NCBI GenBank assembly: GCA_018819165.1
Contig: JAHJQP010000154.1
Span: 1 to 14,069 of the forward strand
Length of the DNA stretch: 14,069 bases
Direction of reading: 5' to 3'
From: Pseudomonadota bacterium
GTDB lineage: Bacteria; Desulfobacterota; Syntrophia; Syntrophales; UBA5619
Shown here: one piece after another, positions 1 through 6,641 of the stretch
Position numbering within the stretch: the first letter of the stretch is position 1
How the letters are laid out: the number at the start of each line of letters is the position of its first letter
Position numbers and translations under genes: made by a program
The notes under the pieces: model-generated
Told to the model about the DNA's origin: nothing
The model's input: the letters and a program-made list of their open reading frames with translations, nothing else
The model's database searches: none

Positions 1-1111
1 TCAGCTCGGTCAGGATTGCAATCCCTTCCGTGATGCGGCCGGTGCAGAAGGCGAGGCCGGGGAGGGCGATCAGGGTGTCCCGTCCCCAGCTCCCGAACCA
101 GGGGTAGCCGGCAATGACGGCCGGCCTTCCCGACGGAGTGACGATGAGAAACTGTTGTCCCGCCCGGATCAGGGCAAGGAGCACCCCCTGATCCTCTCTA
201 TCGAGCCCGCCGGCAATCTTTTCGTCCTCTGCCGGCTTGCGCTGCCGCCTGGCGACCTCGGCCTCCCAGAGCGCGGACGGATTTTCCCCGTTAACGGTTT
301 TGCCTGCCACTCCCCCGTCGTCTGTTATCCCCTGACGGCGCAGGGAGAAATCGGTTGCCCGGGGTATCACCGGTTCCTCACCGGGGTGGCCGTTAGAGAC
401 CATTAAGATCAACGACCCCCCCGCCGCGATCTCAACCTCCACAACCCCTGGCAGAAAGAGATCCTCCTGCCAGTCGAAGCCGCGCTCCCGCTCCTCAACA
501 TATTCGAAACGGTTATACCAGAGAGGGGAAGGGATGAAGCGGGAGGCCGCCGAGGTCCGGAAGAAAAGGGGCGGCATACCCGCGTAGGGTTCAATCCTGA
601 AGCCGTTTTCGATAATTTCCGTCCGGCTGCGGAGATAGGGATTTTCATGGGCGAGCGTGTGATATCTCCTAAAGGCCAGGAAGGGTTTCAGGCGGAGAAC
701 GCCCGTCGCCGGGCCGTGTGTGAAGTCGTAACGGACAAGGAGCGCGCCGCTGTGGCGGACGAGCATCACCGATTTTTGCATGCAAATTTCCCCGGCCCGG
801 TAGGTGAACCGGGGGCAGATGTCGAGAATAAACTCCTGCAGAAGAGGCGGACCCGGGGGGAAAAGAATGCCTGGATACCGGTGGCCGCTGAAGAAGAGCT
901 CCTCCCCGTTGACGAGCAGAGAATCCTCCAACTTGGAGAGGAGGACATGCCGACCCTCGGGGAACCTGAGATTGGACACCATCAGACCGTGGTAACGCCG
1001 CGTGTGGCAGTTCTCCAGGGTGCTCGATGCGTATCCCCCCCGGCCGTCGGTCTCCAGCCACTCCAGGTCGGTCTCGTGAGAGACCGATTCACTATAGTTA
1101 ATCCGGATCAT
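1..1111 (-). CDS. Glycogen-debranching enzyme (amylo-alpha-1,6-glucosidase type), 3' end cut by window edge
   Basis: The first 370 codons are present; the C-terminus lies beyond position 1. The start is ATG at 1109-1111, and the frame is open from there to the edge. Residues 22-43 hold the N-terminal signature of bacterial/archaeal debranching enzymes (DGRGGYASST, then TRRYHGLMVSNL). Residues 335-370 open the catalytic (alpha/alpha)6-barrel domain with GYPWFGSWGRDTLIALPGL, where the GRDT segment is strongly conserved. This matches the GDE_N_bac plus GDE_C architecture, in which full proteins are usually about 650-720 residues, so roughly half is missing. Family role: hydrolysis of alpha-1,6 branch points in glycogen in the cytoplasm. 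No signal peptide is seen. The ribosome-binding site is weak (GTGAGATA ahead of the ATG) and lies directly after a long hairpin. It follows lolA on the same strand with a 74-bp gap, so it may be cotranscribed if that hairpin is read through. The family call is firm; the exact substrate is inferred. Confidence 0.9.
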   Translation of the reverse strand, partial: MIRINYSESVSHETDLEWLETDGRGGYASSTLENCHTRRYHGLMVSNLRFPEGRHVLLSKLEDSLLVNGEELFFSGHRYPGILFPPGPPLLQEFILDICPRFTYRAGEICMQKSVMLVRHSGALLVRYDFTHGPATGVLRLKPFLAFRRYHTLAHENPYLRSRTEIIENGFRIEPYAGMPPLFFRTSAASRFIPSPLWYNRFEYVEERERGFDWQEDLFLPGVVEVEIAAGGSLILMVSNGHPGEEPVIPRATDFSLRRQGITDDGGVAGKTVNGENPSALWEAEVARRQRKPAEDEKIAGGLDREDQGVLLALIRAGQQFLIVTPSGRPAVIAGYPWFGSWGRDTLIALPGLAFCTGRITEGIAILTEL

Positions 1112-1125
1112 GGGGGTATCTCACA

Positions 1126-1185
1126 GAAGGCAGGGATAGCGCCCCTGTTTTTTCGCGGAGAAACAGGGGCGCTGTCCCTGCCTTC
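1126..1185 (-). terminator. Long intercistronic hairpin (terminator-like, no U-tract)
   Basis: Positions 1126-1150 pair with 1161-1185 around a 10-nt loop: 25 positions, 24 Watson-Crick plus one T/G position (1137/1174). The stem begins on the base after the lolA TAG stop and ends 14 nt before the debranching-enzyme ATG. Neither strand has a run of T after the stem, so it is not a classical intrinsic terminator. It could be a factor-dependent terminator, an mRNA stabiliser or a REP-like element. The single odd pair is G-U in a plus-strand RNA but A-C in the expected minus-strand RNA. Confidence 0.45.
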
Positions 1186-1926
1186 CTACTGCGGCGTGTT
1201 GACGATCTCGACGCCGGCCGGCGGTTTAAAGTCGAACAACTTGTCGGAGATGCCGCTGTTCACACGGACATTGATGAAATTGAGCCGTGTCGTGTTTCCA
1301 TAGGCGTCGCTGAAACTGCACCGGGAGATCTGGAAAGTCTTTCCATCGATAGACAGATAGAGCCGATCGATGCCGGAACCGGTCTCTTTTGCGGTCAGCG
1401 TGAGGAGGTAGTTCCCGCCTTCATCGAGAGGGTTGTCTTTTGTGAAACGGATCTGGAAATCCTCGGAGAGTTTGCCTATACCGGAGAGGAATCTGATCGC
1501 CGCCTGCGATCGGTAAACATCTTCGGTATTCTGGATGTAGACCATACGGTCTTCGGGGATATAAAGCCAGGCCTTCCGGTTGTTGATGACCAGCTTCTTC
1601 GCCTTCGGCTTCTGATAATCCCACAGCATCATCTTCGGATTCCTGAAGTAGACCGTTCCCTCTTCCCGTTCGGTTTTCTTCATGGAGCGGATCGTCACCT
1701 CCTGGATGAACCGGGCCTTGAGGTCCGTCGTCTTTTCGTAGGTCTCCTGGGCTTTCGCGATCAATTGCTCCAGGGAGAGGACCTCGGCCCGGACCACCGC
1801 GGCTGGGGAAAAAAAAATGACGGCCAGGAGGATGGCGATCCCCGCCCTTCCGAGGGCGGGGGAAGGTCCCCTCCGGGCAGAAAAAATATCCTTCCGGAAG
1901 TGCGGAAATGGCACAAATTTTTCCAA
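1186..1926 (-). CDS. lolA: LolA-like outer-membrane lipoprotein carrier protein
   Basis: Periplasmic chaperone that accepts lipoproteins from the LolCDE complex and carries them to the outer membrane. From the chosen TTG start the protein is 246 residues. It has an unusually long N-terminal region, a hydrophobic core at about residues 28-44 (AGIAILLAVIFF) and a likely signal-peptidase site after VRA at residue 47. The mature part, about 199 residues, has the LolA-type layout: an amphipathic helix (LIAKAQETYEKTTDLKARF), then beta-strands including EGTVYFRNPKMMLWDYQKP. E. coli LolA is 182 residues mature. The start is uncertain. TTG (1924-1926) has GGAG 10 nt upstream, and GTG (1912-1914) has GGAA 6 nt upstream. 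The only in-frame ATG (2101-2103) would add 59 non-family residues across the DnaA-box region. A run of nine T (complement of 1809-1817) lies in the signal-peptide codons. It sits between ilvE and the debranching enzyme, an unusual setting for lolA. Confidence 0.82.
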   Translation of the reverse strand: MEKFVPFPHFRKDIFSARRGPSPALGRAGIAILLAVIFFSPAAVVRAEVLSLEQLIAKAQETYEKTTDLKARFIQEVTIRSMKKTEREEGTVYFRNPKMMLWDYQKPKAKKLVINNRKAWLYIPEDRMVYIQNTEDVYRSQAAIRFLSGIGKLSEDFQIRFTKDNPLDEGGNYLLTLTAKETGSGIDRLYLSIDGKTFQISRCSFSDAYGNTTRLNFINVRVNSGISDKLFDFKPPAGVEIVNTPQ

Positions 1927-1993
1927 AGGTTTATAACTCCGCAAAAAAGTGCCGTAAATGGCCGAGGCGGGGCCATGTAATTCTAACTTAATG

Positions 1994-2032
1994 TTATCAT
2001 TGATAATATTCACTGCCCGCGCCTTATGCAAA
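1994..2032 (-). promoter_or_regulatory. Candidate lolA promoter overlapping a 13-bp dyad
   Basis: On the minus strand, TTTGCA (2027-2032) and TATTAT (2003-2008) are separated by 18 bp and resemble weak sigma-70 -35 and -10 boxes. A perfect dyad, TTATCATTGATAA (1994-2006), overlaps the -10 box and could be an operator. This is the most AT-rich stretch of the ilvE-lolA gap. The predicted leader would run about 70 nt to the TTG start. This is an inference from motif resemblance only. Confidence 0.3.
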
Positions 2033-2069
2033 CCGGTATATAATCGTGACAATTGAAGAGTTACGGAAG

Positions 2070-2115
2070 TTCTCCACAGGCTTGTCCACAACCTTTTCCA
2101 CATCCCTGTGGAAAC
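2070..2115. other. Cluster of four DnaA-box-like 9-mers; candidate oriC or DnaA-regulated site
   Basis: TTCTCCACA (2070-2078), TTGTCCACA (2082-2090) and TTTTCCACA (2094-2102) run in the same direction at exact 12-bp steps. A fourth copy in the opposite orientation, TGTGGAAAC (2107-2115), follows 13 bp on. The third copy fits the E. coli consensus TTWTNCACA exactly, and the others differ at one position. The flanking 1979-2065 is AT-rich, as expected of an unwinding element, and the cluster lies in the 231-bp gap between lolA (start 1926) and ilvE (stop 2158). No dnaA, dnaN, gidA or parAB is in the window. A regulatory DnaA site or DatA-like titration site is therefore also possible. Confidence 0.5.
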
Positions 2116-2157
2116 CCCTCTTAAGTTCGCGGATCAAGGGAAAGATTGGGCTTCTGA

Positions 2158-3234
2158 TCAATCCGCGATTTTGATCCGCCAGCCGAACGGATCATCTTTC
2201 TGGCCGTACTGGATCTGTAGGATCTCATTGTACAGCCTTTCTGTGAGACTGCCCGTTTTCCCCTCGTTGATGGGGTATTCCCTCCCCCGGTAATAGATCA
2301 GGCCGATCGGCGAGACGATAGCGGCCGTTCCCGAGGCGAAGGCTTCCCGGAGAGCGCCGTTGGCGATGGTGTCCATGACTTCATCCATTGAGAGCCGCCT
2401 TTCCACGACCTTCACCCCCCAGCTTTTGGCGAGCCGGATGACCGAGTCGCGGGTTACCCCGGGGAGGATCGTCCCCATAAGGGGGGCCGTGATCAGTTCA
2501 TCGCCGATCACGAAGAACATGTTGCTCGTTCCCACCTCTTCCACGTATTTCCTCTCGACGGAGTCGAGCCACAGAACCTGGGTGTAACCCATCTTCTTTG
2601 CGATCTCGCTCGCGTAGAGGCTTGCCGCATAGTTCCCGCCGGCCTTGCAGTATCCGGTTCCCCCGGGAGCTGACCGGGAGTATTCCTCCGTGACGAAGAT
2701 TTTGGTCGGGCTGAACCCCTCGGGGTAATAGGCCCCCACCGGCCCCATGATGATGAAGAAGAGGTACTCGTTCGCCGGGTGGACGCCGAGGGCCGGCTCC
2801 GTGGCGATCATCGTCGGCCGGATATAGAGGGAGGTCCCGCTGCCGTGGGGGATCCAGTCTTTTTCCAGGAGGATCAGTTTCGTCAACGCCTCCAGGAAAA
2901 GATTCTCATCGACCTGGGGCATGCAGAGCCTCTCCGCCGAGACGTTCATCCGCCGGATATTCTCCGTCGGCCGGAAGAGGAAGATGGCGCCGTCCTTCCC
3001 CCGGTAGGCCTTCATCCCCTCGAAGATCTCCTGGGCGTAGTGGAGGCACATCGCCGTCGGATCAAGCTGGAGAGGCCGGCAGGGTTCGATCAGGGGATCG
3101 TGCCAGCTCCGGCCGGCGTGGTAGGGCATGGTGAAAAAATGATCGGTGAAAATCTTGCCGAAACCAAGTTTCGCTTCATCTGTTGGTTTTGTCTTCCTCT
3201 TTTCGGCAGCGGCCTGAATAACCTTGATTTCCAT
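2158..3234 (-). CDS. ilvE: Branched-chain amino acid aminotransferase
   Basis: PLP-dependent class IV aminotransferase that makes leucine, isoleucine and valine from their 2-oxo acids with glutamate as donor, in the cytoplasm. It is 358 residues, the usual length of type II BCATs (the eukaryote-like subgroup). The catalytic lysine is K197 in GTGYCKAGGNYAAS. Other family segments are HYAQEIFEGMKAYRG (65-79), LYIRPTMIATEPALG (136-150), the VEEVGTSNMFF stretch and the phosphate-binding GTILPGVTRDSV. The start is ATG at 3232-3234 because AAGGAG lies 7 nt upstream; a longer frame to 3282 has no comparable site and adds 16 non-family residues. It follows comM on the same strand after 54 bp with no evident terminator, so cotranscription is possible. 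Nothing in the coding sequence looks damaged. Confidence 0.95.
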   Translation of the reverse strand: MEIKVIQAAAEKRKTKPTDEAKLGFGKIFTDHFFTMPYHAGRSWHDPLIEPCRPLQLDPTAMCLHYAQEIFEGMKAYRGKDGAIFLFRPTENIRRMNVSAERLCMPQVDENLFLEALTKLILLEKDWIPHGSGTSLYIRPTMIATEPALGVHPANEYLFFIIMGPVGAYYPEGFSPTKIFVTEEYSRSAPGGTGYCKAGGNYAASLYASEIAKKMGYTQVLWLDSVERKYVEEVGTSNMFFVIGDELITAPLMGTILPGVTRDSVIRLAKSWGVKVVERRLSMDEVMDTIANGALREAFASGTAAIVSPIGLIYYRGREYPINEGKTGSLTERLYNEILQIQYGQKDDPFGWRIKIAD

Positions 3235-3288
3235 AAATCGTCTCCTTGTGCAAACGCCTGCTGATAATTGCTTCTGGGACACTTACCA

Positions 3289-4818
3289 CTAAATGAGCCG
3301 GCGATCAAGGCTTCTGTACTGGATGGCTTCCGCGACATGGGAGGGTCGGAGGGCGGGTTCGCCTTCGAGGTCCGCGATGGTCCGGGCGACCTTCAGGATA
3401 CGGCTGTGGGCGCGGGCGCTCAATCCCAGGCGGTCGATGGCCATTTCGATCAGCTGTCGCGACTCCTCGTCTAACGGGCAGACGGTCCGGACCTGGCGGT
3501 CGGACATGCGGGCGTTGAACAGCGTATCGTCGCCGTTGAAGCGCTGCCTCTGGATCTTACGGGCCCGTTCGATCCGGGCCTTGATCGCGGCTGATGACTC
3601 GCCCGTCTCCCGCGCCGTCAACTCGCGGTAGCGGACGGCGGGGACCTCGACATGGATGTCGATCCGATCCAGGAGCGGCCCGGAGATCCTCCCCTGGTAC
3701 TGGCGGATCTGCTGGGGAGTGCAGCGGCAGGGGTGGTTCCGGTCGCCGAAGTATCCGCAAAGACAGGGATTCATTGCCGCGACGAGCATGAAGCGGGCGG
3801 GATAGGTGGCCGTGAGGGAGGAGCGGGTGATCGTGATCTTCCCGTCTTCCAGGGGCTGCCGGAGGGCTTCGAGGACGTTTTTCCTGAACTCGGGCAATTC
3901 GTCCAGAAAAAGCACCCCGTTATGGGCGAGGCTGATCTCTCCCGGCCGGGGCGTGTGGCCCCCGCCGACCAGGCCGGCGTCGGAGATCGTATGATGAGGG
4001 GCGCGGAAGGGTCGCGTTCCCAGGATCGCCTCCTTCCGGTCGAGGAGGCCGGCGACGGAAAAGATCTTCGTCGTTTCGATGGCCTCGGTGAGCGAAAGGT
4101 CGGGCAGGATCGTCACGAGACGCTGGGCCAACATGGTCTTCCCGGAGCCCGGGGGACCGATCATGAGGAGGTTGTGGCCCCCGGCGGCGGCGACCTCCAG
4201 GGCTCTCTTGGCTTGTTCCTGTCCACGGATGTCATTCAAATCGAACGGATAGTCGAGGCTCCGCCGGAAGAGCTCACCGATATCGACGCTGACCGGCGCA
4301 ATCTCCGTCCGTCCGCCAAGGAATTCCACCACCTCGGAGAGGTAATCCACAGGGATGACCTCGATCCCCGCCACCAGGGCCGCCTCGGTGGTGTTTTCCC
4401 GTGGGAGGATCATCCCCCGGATGCCAAGGGCCTTCGCCTGGAAGGCCGCGGAGAGGGCGCCGTGGACCCCCCTCACGCCGCCGTCCAGGGAAAGTTCGCC
4501 AAGGAGGAGGTAGTCGGCGAGCAGGGCAGGGGGCAGCAGGCCCTGGGCGGCCAGGATTGCCACGGCGATGGGAAGGTCGAAGGCGGTTCCCTCTTTCTTG
4601 ATGTCGGCGGGGGCCAGATTGACGGTGACGTGATGGCCGGGGAACGTATAGCCGGAGTTCTTGATGGCGGCCTTGATCCGATCCTTGCTCTCCCGCACGG
4701 CAATGTCGGGAAGGCCTACGGTCGAGAACAGCGGGAGACCGGCGGAGAGATCGACCTCGACGGAGATGGGATGGGATTCGATGCCGATGATGGTGGAGCT
4801 GATGGCCTTGACGATCAA
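3289..4818 (-). CDS. comM: ComM/YifB-type Mg-chelatase-like AAA+ ATPase
   Basis: AAA+ helicase of the ComM (YifB) family. In Vibrio and Haemophilus, ComM drives branch migration during natural transformation; the role in non-competent bacteria is unclear. From the TTG start the protein is 509 residues, matching the family (about 500-510). An N-terminal Lon-like fold (ChlI domain) covers about residues 1-165. Then come Walker A GPPGSGKT (222-229), Walker B VLFLDE (303-308), and the conserved NPCLCGYFGDRNHPCRC segment (351-367) whose cysteines may bind metal. A C-terminal helical domain ends with the family-typical RSLDRRLI. The start is TTG at 4816-4818: AGGGGG lies just upstream, and the protein then opens LIVKAISSTIIGIESHPI, as in relatives. 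A frame from GTG at 4950 would add 44 unrelated residues. The gene is divergent from moaC, and ilvE follows after 54 bp. Confidence 0.95.
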   Translation of the reverse strand: MIVKAISSTIIGIESHPISVEVDLSAGLPLFSTVGLPDIAVRESKDRIKAAIKNSGYTFPGHHVTVNLAPADIKKEGTAFDLPIAVAILAAQGLLPPALLADYLLLGELSLDGGVRGVHGALSAAFQAKALGIRGMILPRENTTEAALVAGIEVIPVDYLSEVVEFLGGRTEIAPVSVDIGELFRRSLDYPFDLNDIRGQEQAKRALEVAAAGGHNLLMIGPPGSGKTMLAQRLVTILPDLSLTEAIETTKIFSVAGLLDRKEAILGTRPFRAPHHTISDAGLVGGGHTPRPGEISLAHNGVLFLDELPEFRKNVLEALRQPLEDGKITITRSSLTATYPARFMLVAAMNPCLCGYFGDRNHPCRCTPQQIRQYQGRISGPLLDRIDIHVEVPAVRYRELTARETGESSAAIKARIERARKIQRQRFNGDDTLFNARMSDRQVRTVCPLDEESRQLIEMAIDRLGLSARAHSRILKVARTIADLEGEPALRPSHVAEAIQYRSLDRRLI

Positions 4819-4858
4819 GCGAATACCCCCTTTGCGCACCAGACGGCCGGCCGGCAGT

Positions 4859-4879
4859 GGATGCCTCTTCAAGGCATCC
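4859..4879 (-). other. Small hairpin in the comM leader
   Basis: GGATGCC (4859-4865) and GGCATCC (4873-4879) form a perfect 7-bp stem with a 7-nt loop, 40 bp upstream of the comM TTG start. It is transcribed in the comM 5' leader if the promoter lies in the divergent region. No known riboswitch or T-box pattern is recognised around it, so its role is unknown. Confidence 0.3.
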
Positions 4880-4962
4880 CGGTCGCGGATATTAAACGAG
4901 AAGTGCCTTCCCCGCAAGCGATATTTCGTTTTCCATTTCTCAATTGCCACTTTATTAAGAGG

Positions 4963-4983
4963 GTTATGTATGGCATACCTAAC
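4963..4983. promoter_or_regulatory. 21-bp dyad, candidate operator in the comM-moaC divergent region
   Basis: The arms GTTATGTATG (4963-4972) and CATACCTAAC (4974-4983) are complementary at 9 of 10 positions around the central G at 4973; the mismatch is 4967/4979. It is about 145 bp upstream of the comM start and about 40 bp upstream of the plus-strand -35 box. This is the size and symmetry of a dimeric repressor site. No regulator is identified. Confidence 0.35.
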
Positions 4984-5021
4984 GCAATTGGGATCGGCAG
5001 GGGAGAAACCATTTAACCTTC

Positions 5022-5050
5022 TTGACTGAAGAAAAACGCTGTGCTAAGTT
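5022..5050 (+). promoter_or_regulatory. moaC: Candidate sigma-70 promoter for moaC and following genes
   Basis: TTGACT (5022-5027) matches the -35 consensus at five of six bases. After a 17-bp spacer comes TAAGTT (5045-5050), a weak -10 box helped by an extended-minus-10 TG (5042-5043). Transcription would begin near 5057 and give a leader of about 145 nt before the moaC ATG. Confidence 0.5.
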
Positions 5051-5056
5051 TCTTGA

Positions 5057-5202
5057 AACTTTTCCGACAGCGAAGTAGAAGCTTCACGCCCTTGCGAGGG
5101 GGTCTTCCCGGCAGGGGGGAGATTTGTTTGTTGCGCCATTTGTACCCGCCTGCAGGGAGGGTCTTGCGGGATGCGTTCCGGTTATTCCAGCACGGCAGGT
5201 CC
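5057..5202 (+). promoter_or_regulatory. Hairpin-rich moaC 5' leader, no known riboswitch recognised
   Basis: This is the predicted untranslated leader of moaC. It can form several local hairpins: GAAG/CTTC (5072-5075 with 5082-5085), CCCT/AGGG with a TGCG loop (5089-5100), TCTTCCC with GGGGAGA (about 5103-5122), and CCCGC with GCGGG (about 5144-5170). Molybdenum-cofactor genes are sometimes controlled by the Moco RNA motif, but its conserved sequence is not recognised here. A covariance-model search of this stretch would decide. Confidence 0.25.
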
Positions 5203-5688
5203 ATGAACGAACTGTCCCATCTCGATGAAAAAGGTCAGGCGCGAATGGTGGATGTGACGGCAAAGGAGCCCACCCTCCGTCAGGCCGTCGCCCATGGGGA
5301 GGTCCGGATGCGTCCGGAGACCGTCGCCCTGATCGAGGAGGGGGGAATCCCCAAGGGGGATGTTTTCGCTGCGGCAAGAATCGCGGGAATCATGGCGGCC
5401 AAGAAGACCAGCGAACTCATCCCCATGTGCCATCCGCTCGAGCTCACGGGGATCGAGATCCTGTTTGCCTGCGATGCCGCCGCCGGCGAAATCGCGATCG
5501 AAGCGAAGGTCCGGACGGTGGGGAGAACGGGGGTCGAGATGGAGGCCATGACGGCTGTAGGAGTGGCCGCGCTGACGATTTACGATATGTGCAAGTCGGT
5601 CGACCGGGAGATCATCCTTGCGGATATCCGGCTGATGAGCAAGCAGGGCGGCAAGAGCGGCGCCTTTGTCAGGCAGGGAGCGGGGTGA
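5203..5688 (+). CDS. moaC: Cyclic pyranopterin monophosphate synthase MoaC
   Basis: Converts the MoaA product 3',8-cH2GTP to cyclic pyranopterin monophosphate in molybdenum-cofactor biosynthesis, in the cytoplasm. It is 161 residues, the normal family length, and keeps the catalytic set at the same numbers as in E. coli: K51, H77 (in MCHPLE), E112 and E114 (GVEMEAMTAVG), D128 and K131 (YDMCKSVDR). It ends with the usual DIRLMSKQGGKSG. The start is ATG 5203 because the protein then begins MNELSHLDEKGQARMVDV, as in relatives; the Shine-Dalgarno (CAGGT) is close and weak. A frame from 5041 is open but carries no family sequence before residue 55. No other moa or mog gene is in the window, so this copy stands apart from the rest of the pathway. 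Confidence 0.96.
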   Translation: MNELSHLDEKGQARMVDVTAKEPTLRQAVAHGEVRMRPETVALIEEGGIPKGDVFAAARIAGIMAAKKTSELIPMCHPLELTGIEILFACDAAAGEIAIEAKVRTVGRTGVEMEAMTAVGVAALTIYDMCKSVDREIILADIRLMSKQGGKSGAFVRQGAG

Positions 5689-5689
5689 T

Positions 5690-6247
5690 ATGAAAGCGGG
5701 TCCGATTTTGCGAGGCGAAGAGATGTCGCAGCGCATCTATATGATAAGAAGGGCGTTTCTCATTCCTCTTGGAGTTGATGCCTTCCTCCTTTTCTGCCTC
5801 CTCCTGATCTCCCTGCTGCCGCAGGGGTCCGCGACGGAGCGGCTCGTCTTTACGATTTTTTTCCTGCCTACCCTGTATCTCTTCATCGAATCGCTCTTCC
5901 GGAGGGTTACGATGGACGAGGCGGGGATCAGGATCCGGAAGCTGTGGAGGGGAAAGAGGATTTCCTGGGGGGAGATCACCCATGTCGGCTGCCTCAATCT
6001 CCACAAGAAGGTCTATATCCTGCTGACGACCGTCAAGGGGTTTTTCATCGTTTCCAACGCCTATGAGGGATTTCCCGAACTCGTGGACGAGATCGTCGGC
6101 CATGTCGATCTGGAAAAGGTCGAGGAGGATGTCCGCCTTCAGACGGGGCGTTCCCTTGCCGGGATCGCCCATGTCATTCTGGCATGGGTTGCGGCCGTGC
6201 TGATGATCGGCATCATCCTCGTAAAAGTGGCCCCCTTTTTTATCTAA
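5690..6247 (+). CDS. Small membrane protein with a PH-like domain, function unknown
   Basis: The protein has 185 residues. Two hydrophobic segments at about 23-43 (FLIPLGVDAFLLFCLLLISLL) and 52-69 are followed by a soluble stretch at 72-140 with the look of a bacterial PH domain (VTMDEAGIRIRKLWRGKRIS, then WGEITHVGC, a YILLTT strand and a closing helix), and then a third hydrophobic segment at about 157-178. It is an inner-membrane protein by prediction; no catalytic motif is seen. The ATG at 5690 lies 1 bp after the moaC stop, with GGAG upstream inside moaC, pointing to translational coupling. An ATG at 5723 (MSQRIYMIRR) preceded by GAGG is a possible alternative start. The PH call rests on pattern and length and is weaker than the membrane call. 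Confidence 0.75.
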   Translation: MKAGPILRGEEMSQRIYMIRRAFLIPLGVDAFLLFCLLLISLLPQGSATERLVFTIFFLPTLYLFIESLFRRVTMDEAGIRIRKLWRGKRISWGEITHVGCLNLHKKVYILLTTVKGFFIVSNAYEGFPELVDEIVGHVDLEKVEEDVRLQTGRSLAGIAHVILAWVAAVLMIGIILVKVAPFFI

Positions 6248-6276
6248 ACATCTTTACGAAAGGAATCCGGTAATCC

Positions 6277-6570
6277 ATGAGTCGAAAACGATCTGTTGTG
6301 GATGCGGCGGTGCCGGCAACTCCAGCCGCGGTGGTCGAAGATATCCTGGAAAAAAAGATCGGGGACATCGCGACGGTCCTCTCCGCGACCGAAAACGGAA
6401 AGAGCCGTCTCTACGATGAGGTTCTGGCCATGGTGGAGAGGGGCCTGTTTAGGATCGCGCTCACACGGTCGAATTATGTCAAGAGCGCCGCCGCGGCCTA
6501 TCTCGGCATCAACCGGAACACCTTTCAGAAGAAGATGGTCAAGCTCGGTCTCGATCGCGATCCCGGTTGA
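6277..6570 (+). CDS. Fis-family DNA-binding protein
   Basis: The protein has 97 residues, the size of E. coli Fis (98). Residues 45-94 align with the Fis core: LYDEVLAMVERGLFRIALTR, then a helix-turn-helix around 66-94 ending GINRNTFQKKMVKLGL. The same motif closes NtrC-type activators, but no AAA+ or receiver domain precedes it, so this is a stand-alone protein. The first 40 residues are low in conserved features. AAAGGAA lies about 11 nt before the ATG. It could act as a nucleoid protein or as a local regulator of the amino-sugar genes downstream; the second idea rests only on position. It sits 29 bp after the membrane gene and 71 bp before the beta-helix gene. Confidence 0.85.
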   Translation: MSRKRSVVDAAVPATPAAVVEDILEKKIGDIATVLSATENGKSRLYDEVLAMVERGLFRIALTRSNYVKSAAAAYLGINRNTFQKKMVKLGLDRDPG

Positions 6571-6641
6571 TCGCTGGAATGATTGCGGGGCTTCGGGTGT
6601 GGAAGCGGATCCTGTAGCGGATATCTGCCGGAGGAAGAGGG

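Noticed and set aside
647..1303. Open frame of 218 codons on the plus strand
   Set aside because: It crosses the debranching-enzyme gene, the hairpin and the end of lolA in the opposite sense; no family resemblance.
1840..1861. Hairpin CCCCGCCCT/AGGGCGGGG as a terminator
   Set aside because: It lies inside the signal-peptide codons of lolA, with no T-run directly after it on either strand; likely a chance GC-rich palindrome.
1927..2103. Extension of lolA to the upstream ATG at 2101-2103
   Set aside because: It would add 59 residues before a clear signal peptide and run through the DnaA-box and promoter-like region; no ribosome-binding site is seen there.
3652..5016. Open frame of 454 codons on the plus strand
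   Set aside because: Antisense to comM, which has Walker motifs and normal length; the plus frame has shadow-like composition.
5041..5202. Longer moaC start at 5041
   Set aside because: The added 54 residues are not MoaC sequence and the codon overlaps the -10 region of the likely promoter.
5057..5202. Moco riboswitch ahead of moaC
   Set aside because: Hairpins are present, but the conserved core of the Moco motif was not recognised; kept only as an unclassified leader.
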